Of a stretch of 34,149 bases of DNA, positions 1 to 11,895 are shown piece after piece. This DNA comes from Paenibacillaceae bacterium ZCTH02-B3. GTDB lineage: Bacteria; Bacillota; Bacilli; Paenibacillales; Paenibacillaceae. The position numbers and the translations under genes were made by a program. Under the pieces are notes generated by a model, which made no database searches, was not told where the DNA came from, and worked only from the letters and a program-made list of their open reading frames with translations. The stretch spans positions 1 to 34,149 of the forward strand of contig LZRV01000036.1 of assembly GCA_002159065.1 (NCBI GenBank), in the 5' to 3' direction. Numbering within the stretch: position 1 is the stretch's first letter; the number at the start of each line of letters is the position of its first letter.

Positions 1-1
1 A

Positions 2-475
2 GCCGCTTTGCTGACAGCTGTGGAGAGCGTGTCGGCAGAGGACATCGCGCCAAAGCAGCGGAAGGACTGGGAGGAATACAAGCAGTTTCTGAAGCAACAC
101 CGGAAGCATCTGGAGGACTACCGGAAGACGCTCCAGGCGGCGGGCATCGACACGAGCGGCATGAGGCCGATGGGGAGCGCGGAAGCGCAGATGCGGATCT
201 TTGCCAGACGGACGAAGCGAGGCGGATACAGCTGGAGCGAGCGAGGCGTCAGCGCGATGCTGCGGACAATCATGAGAGGCCGGGAAGCCGGAGTGGTCCT
301 GGTTACGTATGGAGGCAAGACTCCAACGCCGCAGCGCTCCGTCAGCATTCGGAAGTTGCTAAGGGACGTTATACGACCGACCAAAGGATACGTTAACGGG
401 ATGATCCGGTTGCTTAGGGGGCCGTGGCAGAGTAGCACAACGGGCATGGCATTGAAAGGGCTTAGAGGATACTAA
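2..475 (+). mobile_element. Transposase C-terminal fragment, probably ISLre2/UPF0236 type
   Basis: The frame is already open at the window's first bases, so the 5' part lies outside; about 157 residues to a TAA are visible. The segment is rich in Lys/Arg and contains a Trp-Ser-rich stretch (GGYSWSERGVSAMLR, about residues 73-87) that resembles the conserved C-terminal 'MSWS..G...ll' region of ISLre2-family transposases. That family assignment is from memory of the family pattern. Base composition is visibly less GC-rich than the genes downstream and the stretch after the stop (476-600) is A-rich, consistent with an inserted element whose right end lies before the upp promoter. I could not define a terminal inverted repeat or target duplication. 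Whether the element is intact cannot be judged from this window. Confidence 0.6.
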
Positions 476-613
476 TACCAGAAAAATGAAACGCCAATCC
501 CATAAGGAAGAACACCAAAAGCGCTTACAAGGGAAAGGTTCTTTTCAAGTTCGCATCCAGAATCCAAAAAAGGTGCCCACACTAGCTTGACTCAGACCGC
601 GCGTCTCTTTTGT

Positions 614-642
614 TTTCGCATCCGTCGCGCAAATGGTATAAT
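614..642 (+). promoter_or_regulatory. SigA-type extended -10 promoter of upp
   Basis: TGGTATAAT at 634-642 is a perfect extended -10 (TGnTATAAT). The matching -35 position 17 bp upstream (614-619, TTTCGC) is poor, which is usual for extended -10 promoters. Transcription would start near 649, leaving a leader of about 37 nt, too short for a PyrR-type attenuator. Confidence 0.7.
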
Positions 643-685
643 GAACGACGTCAAGCGGAGCGCAGACGGGAAGGAGAGGGATGGG

Positions 686-1315
686 ATGGGACGCCTGGTC
701 GTATGCGACCACCCGTTGATCCAGCACAAACTGACCATCATCCGTGACAAAACGACGAACCACAAGCAATTTCGCGAACTTGTCGAAGAGACGGCCACGC
801 TGATTGGCATTGAGGCGACCAGGGATCTGCCGCTGGAGCCGAAAACGGTGGAGACGCCCGTCGGACGGGCGGAGGGCAGGGCCATCGCCGGCCGGAAAAT
901 CGGGCTTGTTCCGATCCTGCGGGCCGGCCTCGGCATGGTGGAAGGCCTGCTCCGGCTGTTGCCCGCGGCGAAGGTGGGACACATCGGTCTGTACCGGGAC
1001 CCGGAGACGCTCAAACCGGTGCAATATTACATCAGCCTGCCGTCCGACGCCGAAGAGCGGGACCTGATCGTCATCGATCCGATGCTGGCCACCGGCGGTT
1101 CGGCCATCGCGGCCATTTCCATGCTGAAGGAACGGAATTGCCGCCCGACGAAAATGCTGTGCCTGATCGCTTCGCCGGAGGGAATCCGGGCCCTGAACGA
1201 GGCGCATCCGGAAGTGGACATCTACACGGCCGCCGTGGATGAACGCCTGGACGAACACGGGTACATCGTGCCCGGTCTGGGCGACGCGGGCGATCGTCTG
1301 TACGGCACGGAATGA
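686..1315 (+). CDS. upp: Uracil phosphoribosyltransferase
   Basis: Cytosolic enzyme of pyrimidine salvage: uracil + PRPP gives UMP + PPi. The product is 209 residues, the usual family length, and starts [17 protein letters not shown], the typical UPRTase N-terminus. The PRPP-binding loop is [11 protein letters not shown] (about residues 130-140) and the uracil-binding C-terminal region [16 protein letters not shown] is intact. The ATG at 686 is chosen because AGGAG at 672-676 lies 9 nt upstream and the family N-terminus begins here; the frame is open further upstream to 587 but that part overlaps the promoter. mnaA follows after 112 nt with no obvious terminator, so the two are probably co-transcribed. 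In B. subtilis upp sits next to the same gene and the atp operon. Confidence 0.97.
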   Translation: MGRLVVCDHPLIQHKLTIIRDKTTNHKQFRELVEETATLIGIEATRDLPLEPKTVETPVGRAEGRAIAGRKIGLVPILRAGLGMVEGLLRLLPAAKVGHIGLYRDPETLKPVQYYISLPSDAEERDLIVIDPMLATGGSAIAAISMLKERNCRPTKMLCLIASPEGIRALNEAHPEVDIYTAAVDERLDEHGYIVPGLGDAGDRLYGTE

Positions 1316-1427
1316 CGCGAAAACGCGCAGGCCGGGGGGCGGCCGGAAAGAAAGAATATATAATAATGAAATTTCTATGACAAATTTTGCGACAAGGATC
1401 GCCGACGAGATGACAAGGAGCAAAACG

Positions 1428-2573
1428 ATGGGAAAACGGATCCGGGTCATGGCCATTTTTGGCGTCCGTCCCGAAGCGATCAAGATGGCGCCGCTCATCC
1501 TGGAGCTGAAAAAGCGGCCGGATGTGTTCGAGACGCTCGTCTGCGTCACCGCGCAGCACCGCCAGATGCTCGACCGGGTGCTGGAGGTGTTCGGCATCCG
1601 TCCGGATTACGATCTGGATGTCATGCAGGAACAGCAGTCGCTGTTCGACGTTTCCGTGCGCGTGCTGGAGAGGATGGAACCGGTGCTGAAAGAAGCGGAA
1701 CCGGATCTGGTGCTGGTGCACGGCGACACGCTGACAACGTTTCTGGCCAGTTTTGCGGCTTTCCTGCGGCAGATCAAGGTCGGGCACGTCGAGGCGGGGC
1801 TGCGCACCTGGAACAAATTCGCGCCATATCCGGAGGAGATGAACCGGCAGCTGACCGGGGTGCTGGCCGACCTGCACTTCGCGCCCACGGAATGGTCGGC
1901 GGGCAACCTGCGGAAGGAAAACAAGGCGGAAGAAAGCATTTTTGTCACCGGCAACACCATCACCGACGTTTTCCAGTACACGGTGCGGCGGGATTTCACC
2001 CATCCGATTCTGGACTGGGTCAACGGCAGGCGGCTTGTCCTGATGACCGCCCACCGGCGGGAGGCGCAGGGGGAGCCGCACCGGAGGATCTTTCGCGCCG
2101 TGCGCCGGCTGGCCGACGAATTCGACGACATCGCCGTCGTCTATCCCGTGCATCCGAGCCCGGCGGTGCGCGAGCCGGCCCATGAAGTGCTGGGCGGTCA
2201 TCCGCGCATCCTGCTGACAGATCCCGTCGACGTGACGGAGTTGCACAACCTGTATCCGCATACCCATCTCATCCTGACGGATTCCGGCGGTCTGCAGGAA
2301 GAAGCGCCTTCCTTTGGCGTGCCGGTGCTCGTGCTGCGGGAAACCACCGAGCGGCCGGAGGGGATCGAGGCGGGGGTGCTGGAACTGGCCGGCACGGACG
2401 AGGAAGCGGTGTACGGGAAAGCCCGCCGTCTGCTGACGGACCGGGCCGCTTACGAACGGATGAGCCGCGCCGTCAATCCTTACGGGGACGGACGGGCATC
2501 GCAGCGGATCGTGCAGGCAATCCTGCACCATTTCGGTCTCGGGGAGCGGCCCGAACCCTTTCGTCCGTCCTGA
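1428..2573 (+). CDS. mnaA: UDP-N-acetylglucosamine 2-epimerase (non-hydrolysing)
   Basis: Interconverts UDP-GlcNAc and UDP-ManNAc in the cytosol, feeding wall teichoic acid linkage units or other cell-wall glycopolymers. The product is 381 residues, matching WecB/MnaA. Recognisable motifs in order: FGVRPEAIKMAPL at the N-terminus, VHGDT, VGHVEAGLRTWN, PEEMNRQLTG, HPSP and TDSGGLQEEAPSFG, the conserved nucleotide-sugar binding segment. The ATG at 1428 is preferred because AAGGAG (1415-1420) lies 7 nt upstream; an in-frame ATG at 1377 would add 17 unconserved residues and has no clear ribosome-binding site. The SLH protein encoded later in the window needs a secondary cell-wall polymer that often contains ManNAc, so this gene may supply it; that link is inference. 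Confidence 0.95.
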   Translation: MGKRIRVMAIFGVRPEAIKMAPLILELKKRPDVFETLVCVTAQHRQMLDRVLEVFGIRPDYDLDVMQEQQSLFDVSVRVLERMEPVLKEAEPDLVLVHGDTLTTFLASFAAFLRQIKVGHVEAGLRTWNKFAPYPEEMNRQLTGVLADLHFAPTEWSAGNLRKENKAEESIFVTGNTITDVFQYTVRRDFTHPILDWVNGRRLVLMTAHRREAQGEPHRRIFRAVRRLADEFDDIAVVYPVHPSPAVREPAHEVLGGHPRILLTDPVDVTELHNLYPHTHLILTDSGGLQEEAPSFGVPVLVLRETTERPEGIEAGVLELAGTDEEAVYGKARRLLTDRAAYERMSRAVNPYGDGRASQRIVQAILHHFGLGERPEPFRPS

Positions 2574-2614
2574 GGGTCCGTGCCGATCCGCCGCCCTCGT
2601 CCAAGACGATGTAC

Positions 2615-2679
2615 AGTATCCCGTGCGGCTGTATGGTTGGGCCAGAAACCGCCGGACAATACGGGAACTTCCAGTTTTT
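2615..2679 (+). terminator. Possible intrinsic terminator after mnaA
   Basis: AGT-A-TCCCGT (2615-2624) can pair with ACGGGAACT (2661-2669), with inner GGTT (2635-2638) and AACC (2647-2650) also pairing; a run of five T (2675-2679) follows. The stem is long and interrupted, so this is weaker than a textbook terminator. It sits between mnaA and the atp promoter, where a transcript end is expected. Confidence 0.4.
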
Positions 2680-2707
2680 CTTCGCGAGGTTTTCACAGCC
2701 CGGCAAA

Positions 2708-2737
2708 TTGACAAACCCGGAGGACCTCCGCTAGAAT
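2708..2737 (+). promoter_or_regulatory. SigA promoter of the ATP synthase operon
   Basis: Perfect -35 TTGACA (2708-2713), 18-bp spacer, -10 TAGAAT (2732-2737), placed 26 bp before atpZ. The spacer holds an 11-bp inverted repeat, GGAGG-A-CCTCC (2719-2729), positioned where a bound protein would block or bend the promoter; no regulator is known to me for this. Confidence 0.8.
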
Positions 2738-2763
2738 AAGTAAGGATTGACAGGTGAAGACCC

Positions 2764-3000
2764 ATGCGACACCCCCGGAAGGACGACAATCCTTGGCGCG
2801 CCGCGGGACTCGTGGGTGCCATCGGTGCCGATGTGGCGATTTGCACGGTGCTGGGGTACTTCGCGGGACGCTATTTGGCGGGACCGCTCGGACTCGGGGC
2901 CGTCTGGGTGCCGGTCGGGGTGCTGTCGGGTTTCTTCCTCGGCCTCGTGACGGTCGTCTTGCTGATCAGGAGATTCATGGAGGACAACCGCGATGAATGA
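2764..3000 (+). CDS. atpZ: AtpZ/AtpI-family small membrane protein
   Basis: 78 residues with two hydrophobic segments (roughly 13-35 and 44-68), a glycine-rich pattern (GYFAGRYLAG) and a charged C-terminus, matching the small AtpZ (AtpI-like) proteins encoded at the head of many atp operons. Family members are thought to assist c-ring assembly or move Mg2+/Ca2+ for the synthase; the exact role here is not visible. The ATG follows AGGTGA (2752-2757) by 6 nt. It overlaps atpI by 8 bp, so translation of the two is probably coupled. It is the first gene downstream of the operon promoter. Confidence 0.8.
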   Translation: MRHPRKDDNPWRAAGLVGAIGADVAICTVLGYFAGRYLAGPLGLGAVWVPVGVLSGFFLGLVTVVLLIRRFMEDNRDE

Positions 3001-3355
3001 CCTGTTTGCATCGGGCGTCCGCGCGGCTGTCTTTGCCCTGTCCGCCTGTTTGGCGCTGTGGATCCTGATCCCCGATTATCGTCCCGAATTTGCGGGAGCG
3101 GCCTTCGGTATCGCGGTCGGCGTCTGGAACAGTTATCTGCTCCGGCGAAGAATCCAGCTGCTGGACCAGTGGACGGCCGAGGGGAAGAAACGAAGAGCTG
3201 GTACCGGATTTGCCGCCCGTGCGGCGACGCTGCTTTTGGCCTGCATGGCTGCGCTCCGGTTCCCGGAACATCTTTCGCTGGTGTGCGTGTTGGCGGGCAG
3301 TTTTTTTATGCCCTTTGTCTATCTGCTGCTCGGTTTCATTCGAAACCGTTCCTGA
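2993..3355 (+). CDS. atpI: ATP synthase protein I
   Basis: 120 residues with about four hydrophobic segments, arranged as two hairpins separated by a basic stretch (LLRRRIQLLDQW...GKKRRAG) near residues 50-70, the pattern of AtpI (PF03899). AtpI acts as a membrane chaperone that helps assemble the c-ring and is not a subunit of the finished enzyme. GGAGGA (2979-2984) lies 8 nt before the ATG, inside the end of atpZ. Position between atpZ and atpB is the classical one. Confidence 0.85.
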   Translation: MNDLFASGVRAAVFALSACLALWILIPDYRPEFAGAAFGIAVGVWNSYLLRRRIQLLDQWTAEGKKRRAGTGFAARAATLLLACMAALRFPEHLSLVCVLAGSFFMPFVYLLLGFIRNRS

Positions 3356-3398
3356 ATGGCGGCACCATGGCAGTGGAAAGGGGTGAAAACAACGATTC

Positions 3399-4187
3399 AT
3401 GCATGAATTTCCGGTTGTTCATATCGGAGGGATCGGTTTCGACCTTTCCAGCATCATCGCGATCACCGTCTCCTTCGTGATCACGCTCGTCCTGGCGCTG
3501 CTTGCCGTGCGCAACCTGTCGGTGGACAACCCCTCGAAGCTGCAAAATTTCATGGAATGGGTTGTCGAATTCGTGCACAATACCATTGCCAGCACGATGC
3601 CGCTGGAAAAGGCGAAACGCTATATTTCCCTCGGCATGACCCTGATCATGTTCATCTTTATTTCCAACTTGCTGGGACTTCCCTTCGGGATTGTGACCGA
3701 GGTCAGCGAATCCCATCACGGCCCGGTGACGGTGGCTGGATTGGAGATCGCATCCGCGGACGAAGTGGAGAAAGCCCACGAGGATGGCAAGCACCTGGCG
3801 TATGCCTGGTGGAAATCGCCCACGGCGGACCTGAGCGTGACCGCCGGACTGGCGTCCATCGTGTTTGTGCTGGTGCACTACCTCGGACTGACCCAGAATA
3901 CTCGCCACTATTTGAAACATTATTTCAAACCGTATCCGATCTTTTTCCCGATCAACATTCTGGAAACGCTGACCAAGCCGCTTACGCTGGCACTTCGTCT
4001 ATTTGCAAACATCTTTGCGGGTGAAGTGCTCATATCCACCATTTTGCTGCTGGACGTTTTCGGCATCCCGCTTCTCGGGATCTGGCAAGGTTTCAGCATT
4101 TTCGTCGGGGCGATTCAGGCATTCCTGTTTACGATCCTGACGATGGTATATATCTCGCAGGCTACCGTGCATGAGGAAGGCCACTGA
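3399..4187 (+). CDS. atpB: F1Fo ATP synthase subunit a
   Basis: Membrane stator subunit that forms the two proton half-channels against the c-ring. 262 residues with five to six membrane segments. The conserved helix TKPLTLALRLFANIFAGE carries the essential arginine at Arg200, and the C-terminal helix AIQAFLFTILTMVYISQA is typical. A hydrophilic, His/Glu-rich loop (about residues 100-140, with ESHHGP and EKAHEDGKH) separates the second and third membrane segments, as in other Bacillales. The ATG at 3399 gives MHEFPVV; the GGGGTGA at 3380-3386 is a usable but slightly distant ribosome site. Confidence 0.97.
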   Translation: MHEFPVVHIGGIGFDLSSIIAITVSFVITLVLALLAVRNLSVDNPSKLQNFMEWVVEFVHNTIASTMPLEKAKRYISLGMTLIMFIFISNLLGLPFGIVTEVSESHHGPVTVAGLEIASADEVEKAHEDGKHLAYAWWKSPTADLSVTAGLASIVFVLVHYLGLTQNTRHYLKHYFKPYPIFFPINILETLTKPLTLALRLFANIFAGEVLISTILLLDVFGIPLLGIWQGFSIFVGAIQAFLFTILTMVYISQATVHEEGH

Positions 4188-4499
<312 letters not shown>

Positions 4500-4517
4500 T
4501 TGGCAAGGTGCGTGCCT

Positions 4518-4555
4518 GGGCGCGGAAGGCCCCGAGCCTCCACGCCCATATTTTG
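4518..4555 (+). terminator. Possible attenuator/terminator between atpE and atpF
   Basis: GGGCG (4518-4522) and CGCCC (4543-4547) close a stem whose inner part pairs GGA-A-GGC (4524-4530) with GCCTCC (4536-4541) around a 5-nt loop; ATATTTTG follows. The T tract is short and interrupted, so partial termination or 3'-end protection of an atpE-containing message is more likely than full termination. Confidence 0.45.
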
Positions 4556-4593
4556 TAAAGCAGCGGCGGCACAGTCTGAAAGGAGTGACGGCG

Positions 4594-5075
4594 TTGAACT
4601 TCCAGTGGACTTCTTTCCTCTACGCGATCATCGCGTTCGGGATCCTGTATTATCTGCTGAACAAATATGCGTTCGGTCCGCTTTTCGGGATTATGGAGAA
4701 GCGCCGCCAGCTGATCCTGCAGCAGATGGAGAGCGCGGAGCAAAACCGCAAGGAGCTGGAAAAGCATCTGGAAGAGCAAAAGCAGGTGCTGCAGGAGGCG
4801 CGTAAAGAAGCGTACGAAATGATCGAGCAGGCCAAGCGGACCGGTGCCCGTCAGGCGGAGGAAATTGTCCAGGCCGCCCGGGAAGAAGCGAGCCGGTTGC
4901 GCGAAGAGGCGCTGCGCGACATCGAGAACGAGAAAAACAAGGCCCTGGCCGCCCTCAAGGCGCAGGTCGGCGGCTTGTCCGTGCTGATCGCTTCGAAGAT
5001 CATCGAGAAGCAGATCGACGAAAAATCGCATCAAGAGCTGATTGACCATTATCTCCAGGAAGTGGGGAACCGGTC

Positions 5076-5079
<4 letters not shown>
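4594..5079 (+). CDS. atpF: F1Fo ATP synthase subunit b
   Basis: Peripheral stalk subunit linking a to delta/F1. 161 residues: one N-terminal membrane helix (about 4-24, FLYAIIAFGILYYLL) followed by a long charged coiled-coil rich in Glu, Lys and Arg with heptad-like spacing. The TTG at 4594 is chosen over the GTG at 4585 because the ribosome-binding AGGAG (4581-4585) overlaps that GTG but stands 8 nt before the TTG; the resulting N-terminus MNFQWTSFLYA is also family-like. Overlaps atpH by 4 bp (ATGA), implying translational coupling. Confidence 0.95.
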
Positions 5080-7261
<2,182 letters not shown>

Positions 7262-7295
7262 GCGCGGGCGGATGCGTCCAAGGTGGTGAGTTGAA

Positions 7296-8150
7296 TTGGC
7301 CAAAGGATTGCGTGCCATCAAGCGGAAAATCCGCAGCATGCAAAGCATGAAACAAATGACCAAGGCGATGGAGCTTGTCGCGGCCGCCAAGCTGAAACGC
7401 GCCCAGCTGGCCGCCGTCGCCGCACGGCCATACGCTGAGAAGATGCGGGAAGTCATCTCCTCCATCGCTTCGGGTTCGGACATCCGCCACCCCATGCTGG
7501 AGGCGCGGGAAATCCGGCGGACGGGCTACCTTGTGCTCACGTCGGACCGGGGGCTTGCCGGCGGATACAACGCCAACGTGCTGCGCCTGGCGCTGAGCGA
7601 GATCGGACGGCACGCGTCGCAGGACGAATACGTGGTCATGGTGGTGGGGAAAAAAGGGCGCGAGTTTTTCCGCCGCCGGAAGATCCCCATCGCCCACGAA
7701 ATCGTGGAACTGCCGGATTCGCCTTCGTACCTGGACATCAAGTCCATCGCGAAGGCCGCCGTGGACGGGTTCATCGAAGAACAATACGACGAGCTGTACC
7801 TGATCTACAACGAGTTCCGCAGCGCCCTCAGCCAAGTGCCCGTGAAGAGGCGGCTGCTTCCGCTGACCGAGGACAATCTGGGCGGGCACAGGGCGGCCTA
7901 TGAATACGAACCGACCCCGGAAGAGGTGCTGGACGCCCTGCTTCCGAGGTACGCGGAGACGCTGATCTACAGCGCCATCCTGGAAAGCAAGGCGAGCGAG
8001 TTCGGCGCGCGCATGACGGCGATGGGCAATGCCAACAAAAACGCGGGCAAGATGATCGACACCCTGACGCTGCAGTACAACCGCGAGCGGCAGGCATCCA
8101 TCACGCTGCAGATTGCGGAAATCGTCGGCGGCGCCAACGCGCTGAAATAA
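7296..8150 (+). CDS. atpG: F1Fo ATP synthase subunit gamma
   Basis: Central rotor shaft of F1. 284 residues. N-terminal helix AKGLRAIKRKIRSMQSMKQMTKAMELVAAAKL carries the typical 'I..r..qiTkAMemVaaaKl' pattern; the C-terminal helix has SEFGARMTAMGNANKNAGKMIDTLTLQYNRERQASIT, matching the 'e..aRm.AM..At.Na.....l.l.yNr.RQa.IT' signature. Start is TTG at 7296 after AAGGTGGTGA; no ATG alternative in frame nearby. This is the third consecutive atp gene read with a TTG start. Confidence 0.96.
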   Translation: MAKGLRAIKRKIRSMQSMKQMTKAMELVAAAKLKRAQLAAVAARPYAEKMREVISSIASGSDIRHPMLEAREIRRTGYLVLTSDRGLAGGYNANVLRLALSEIGRHASQDEYVVMVVGKKGREFFRRRKIPIAHEIVELPDSPSYLDIKSIAKAAVDGFIEEQYDELYLIYNEFRSALSQVPVKRRLLPLTEDNLGGHRAAYEYEPTPEEVLDALLPRYAETLIYSAILESKASEFGARMTAMGNANKNAGKMIDTLTLQYNRERQASITLQIAEIVGGANALK

Positions 8151-9677
<1,527 letters not shown>

Positions 9678-9701
9678 CCGGCGCGCTGAGGGGGGAACGG
9701 G

Positions 9702-10112
9702 ATGCGGACCCTTCGGCTGGAGGTCGTCACGCCGGATCGCAAGGTGTACGAAGAAGACGTGCGGATGGTGTCCGTCCGCGGCGTGGCCGGCAGCCTCGGC
9801 ATTCTGCCGAACCACATTCCGCTGGTGACGCCGCTCCGAATCGCGCCCGTGAAGGTCCGCAAGGCGGACGACACCGTGGAGTGGCTCGCCGTCCACGGCG
9901 GGTTCATGGAGGTCCGCAAGGACAAGGTGGTCATTCTCGCCGAAATGGCGGAGAAGGGCAGCGACATCGACGTCCTGCGGGCGAAGGCGGCGAAGGAACG
10001 GGCAGAGGCGCGGCTTCGTTCCAGACAGGAAAACATCGATTACCGCCGCGCCGAATTGGCTCTGCAGCGGGCGCTGGCGCGCCTCCAGGCGGCGGGCGGA
10101 AGCGAAGAGTAA
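9702..10112 (+). CDS. atpC: F1Fo ATP synthase subunit epsilon
   Basis: Rotor foot and regulatory subunit. 136 residues: N-terminal beta-sandwich with [16 protein letters not shown] (about 30-45), then a two-helix C-terminal domain rich in Arg, Ala and Glu. The sequence IDVLRA (89-94) matches the I/L-D-x-x-R-A ATP-binding motif described for thermophilic Bacillus epsilon, which suggests that ATP binding controls inhibition here too. The ATG follows a strong AGGGGGGA site. It is the last gene of the atp operon; a strong terminator stands 168 nt downstream. Confidence 0.96.
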   Translation: MRTLRLEVVTPDRKVYEEDVRMVSVRGVAGSLGILPNHIPLVTPLRIAPVKVRKADDTVEWLAVHGGFMEVRKDKVVILAEMAEKGSDIDVLRAKAAKERAEARLRSRQENIDYRRAELALQRALARLQAAGGSEE

Positions 10113-10173
10113 GGCTCCCGAGGCGGCGAAGCGGCGGTTGCCGGAAGCGCCGGAGGCTGCCGTCAGAACGGGA

Positions 10174-10194
10174 GCCGACGGAGCGAACGTCGGC
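10174..10194 (+). repeat. Inverted repeat in the atpC-ypdA spacer
   Basis: GCCGACG (10174-10180) and CGTCGGC (10188-10194) form a perfect 7-bp hairpin with a 7-nt loop. There is no T tract. The rest of 10113-10279 is very GC-rich low-complexity sequence in which I see no supported gene; the hairpin may protect the 3' end of the atp message. Confidence 0.4.
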
Positions 10195-10279
10195 GGATGC
10201 CGCCGCGGCGAAGCGGCAGCGCCGCCGCGCCAGCCGCGCGGATTGCGGAACGCGCGGGACGCACGTTCAAACGCAAGGA

Positions 10280-10331
10280 GCCGGCAAGGCGGATTCGCAA
10301 GGTCCGCCCTGCCGGCGATTTTTGTTCTTTT
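10280..10331 (+). terminator. Intrinsic terminator of the atp operon
   Basis: GCCGGCA (10280-10286) pairs with TGCCGGC (10310-10316), and inside it GGCGGA (10288-10293) pairs with TCCGCC (10303-10308), with a single A/C mismatch between them and a 9-nt loop. A T-rich tail (10319-10331) follows. This is a strong Rho-independent terminator. Confidence 0.9.
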
Positions 10332-10338
10332 CGCGATG

Positions 10339-10347
10339 TGGTAAGAT
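10339..10347 (+). promoter_or_regulatory. Extended -10 promoter of the ypdA-like gene
   Basis: TGGTAAGAT (10339-10347) fits TGnTATAAT with one mismatch. A -35 at the right distance (10319-10324, TTTTTG) is weak and lies in the T tail of the preceding terminator. Spacing to the GTG start leaves a leader of about 40 nt. Confidence 0.45.
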
Positions 10348-10394
10348 GGTTAAGGCGCCCGGAGGAATGGCACACTGTGGAGGAGGTCATGCGC

Positions 10395-11381
10395 GTGGAA
10401 GACATCGTGATCATCGGCGCGGGACCCTGCGGATTGTCCGCAGCCGCGGAACTGCAGGACCGCGGGTTCGATCCGCTGCTGATCGAGAAGGAGAACGTGG
10501 CCAATTCCATTTACCTATATCCGACCAATATGCAGTTTTTCAGCACTCCCGAGCTGCTCGAAATCGCGGGCGTGCCGTTCGTGACGCCGAATCCCAAGCC
10601 GTACCGGCACGAGGCGCTGGTCTATTACCGCACGGTGGCCGAGCGGCGGAATTTCCGGATTCGCCGGTACGAGAAGGTGACCGCCGTAGTGAGGAAAGAA
10701 AACGGCTTTCTGATCCGGTCCGAGACCAAGACCGGAGAACAAAGGGAAACGGAAAGCCGCGCCGTGGTGGTGGCCACCGGCTATTTCGATCACCCGGTCC
10801 GGCTCGGCGTGCCGGGAGAAGATCTGCCACACGTCTCCCATTTCTTTCGCGAAGCGCACCCATACGCGGGCACCCGCGTGGTCGTGGTCGGGGGCAGCAA
10901 CTCGGCGGCGGACGCGGCGCTGGAACTGGAGCGCGTCGGCGCCCAGGTGACGGTAGTATACCGGAGGGCGGAGATGTCGTCGAACATCAAGCCGTGGATT
11001 CGGCCGCTGTTTGAAAGTTCGGTGCGCAAGGGAGACATCGCCCTGCGACTGGAGACGCACGTGGTCGCCATCGAGCCGGACCGCGTGAAGGTGCGCGGGC
11101 CGTCCGGCGCGACGGAGGACATCCCGTGCGACTTTGTGCTGGCGTTGACCGGTTTTCGCCCGGACCGCTCGTTCCTGCGCGCCATGGGCGTGGAGGCTCC
11201 CGCAGACGACCAGCCGCCCGTGTACAATCCGGAGACGATGGAGACCAACGTGCCCGGCCTGTACCTGGCCGGCGTGGTGGCGTCCGGGGCGAACGCCAAC
11301 GAAATCTTCATCGAGACGGGCCGCTTCCACGGGCGCAAGATCGCCGAGCACTTTGCCCGGAAAATGCGCCGTCAGGCGTGA
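10395..11381 (+). CDS. ypdA: YpdA-family FAD/NAD(P)H thiol-disulfide reductase (putative bacillithiol disulfide reductase)
   Basis: Cytosolic flavoprotein; family members use NADPH and are implicated in reducing oxidised bacillithiol. 328 residues. The FAD-binding GAGPCG (8-13) includes Cys12, corresponding to the conserved active Cys in the GGGPCG motif of YpdA. NMQFFSTPELLEIAGVPF (about 41-58) is a YpdA-specific stretch; the NADPH site is VVVVGGSNSAADAALELE; LTGFRPD and the C-terminal ANEIFIETGRFHGRKIAEH complete the fold. I prefer GTG 10395 because AGGAGGT (10381-10387) is 7 nt upstream; ATG 10389 is in frame but only 1 nt from that site. It stands alone between the atp terminator and the nuo promoter. 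Alternative: a thioredoxin-reductase-like enzyme, less likely because there is no CxxC. Confidence 0.88.
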   Translation: MEDIVIIGAGPCGLSAAAELQDRGFDPLLIEKENVANSIYLYPTNMQFFSTPELLEIAGVPFVTPNPKPYRHEALVYYRTVAERRNFRIRRYEKVTAVVRKENGFLIRSETKTGEQRETESRAVVVATGYFDHPVRLGVPGEDLPHVSHFFREAHPYAGTRVVVVGGSNSAADAALELERVGAQVTVVYRRAEMSSNIKPWIRPLFESSVRKGDIALRLETHVVAIEPDRVKVRGPSGATEDIPCDFVLALTGFRPDRSFLRAMGVEAPADDQPPVYNPETMETNVPGLYLAGVVASGANANEIFIETGRFHGRKIAEHFARKMRRQA

Positions 11382-11412
11382 TTTGGCGCAGGATGCAGCC
11401 ATTTCATTTTCA

Positions 11413-11441
11413 TGGACTTGAATTGTCCGCTTTGATATAAT
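11413..11441 (+). promoter_or_regulatory. SigA promoter of the nuo operon
   Basis: -35 TGGACT (11413-11418), 17-bp spacer, -10 TATAAT (11436-11441) with an upstream TG (11433-11434) making a perfect extended -10. It lies 79 bp before nuoA. No terminator separates it from the ypdA-like gene, so read-through is also possible. Confidence 0.7.
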
Positions 11442-11520
11442 GATGAAGGAATTTTGCCGTGTCGCGGCGGGTGTTTTCCGGCACGGCGGGTTCCGGATGA
11501 CAGGCTGCGGAGGCGGTTTC

Positions 11521-11895
11521 ATGAGCCATATCTACGTCAACTCCTATGTCATCGTCGCGGTGTTTCTTGTTTTGGGCATCCTGTTTCCCATTGCCGTGCT
11601 GTTTGTCGGCAGGCTGCTTCGTCCGGACAACCCGACTCCGGCGAAAGCCGTCACCTACGAGAGCGGGAACGTGCCGACGGTCGACAGCCGCGTTCGTTTC
11701 AATATCCGTTACTACCAGTACGCGCTGATGTTCGTCGTGTTTGACGTGGAAATCGCATTCCTCTATCCTTGGGCCGTTGCTTACCGGAAGCTCGGTCTTT
11801 TTGCGTTGGCGGAAATGGTCATCTTCATCGGACTGCTCCTGGTGGGTCTGATCTACGCCTGGAGAAAGAAGGTGCTGCAATGGAACTCGATTTAG
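11521..11895 (+). CDS. nuoA: NADH-quinone oxidoreductase (complex I) subunit A
   Basis: Small membrane subunit next to the quinone site. 124 residues with three membrane helices (about 7-30, 64-84, 92-113). The conserved loop [39 protein letters not shown] holds the family's 'YEcG..p....r.rf..rfy..a..Fi.FDvE..fl.PW' pattern, with Ser in place of the commonly seen Cys (YESG). Start ATG 11521 follows GGAGGCGG; the frame is open further upstream but that sequence is not conserved. Overlaps nuoB by 16 bp. Confidence 0.94.
   Translation: MSHIYVNSYVIVAVFLVLGILFPIAVLFVGRLLRPDNPTPAKAVTYESGNVPTVDSRVRFNIRYYQYALMFVVFDVEIAFLYPWAVAYRKLGLFALAEMVIFIGLLLVGLIYAWRKKVLQWNSI

Noticed and set aside
587..592. TTGACT as -35 of upp
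   Set aside because: It is 44 bp from the TATAAT at 637-642, far too distant for one promoter.
11418..11423. TTGAAT as -35 of the nuo promoter
   Set aside because: Only 12 bp from the -10; TGGACT at 11413 gives the normal 17-bp spacing.
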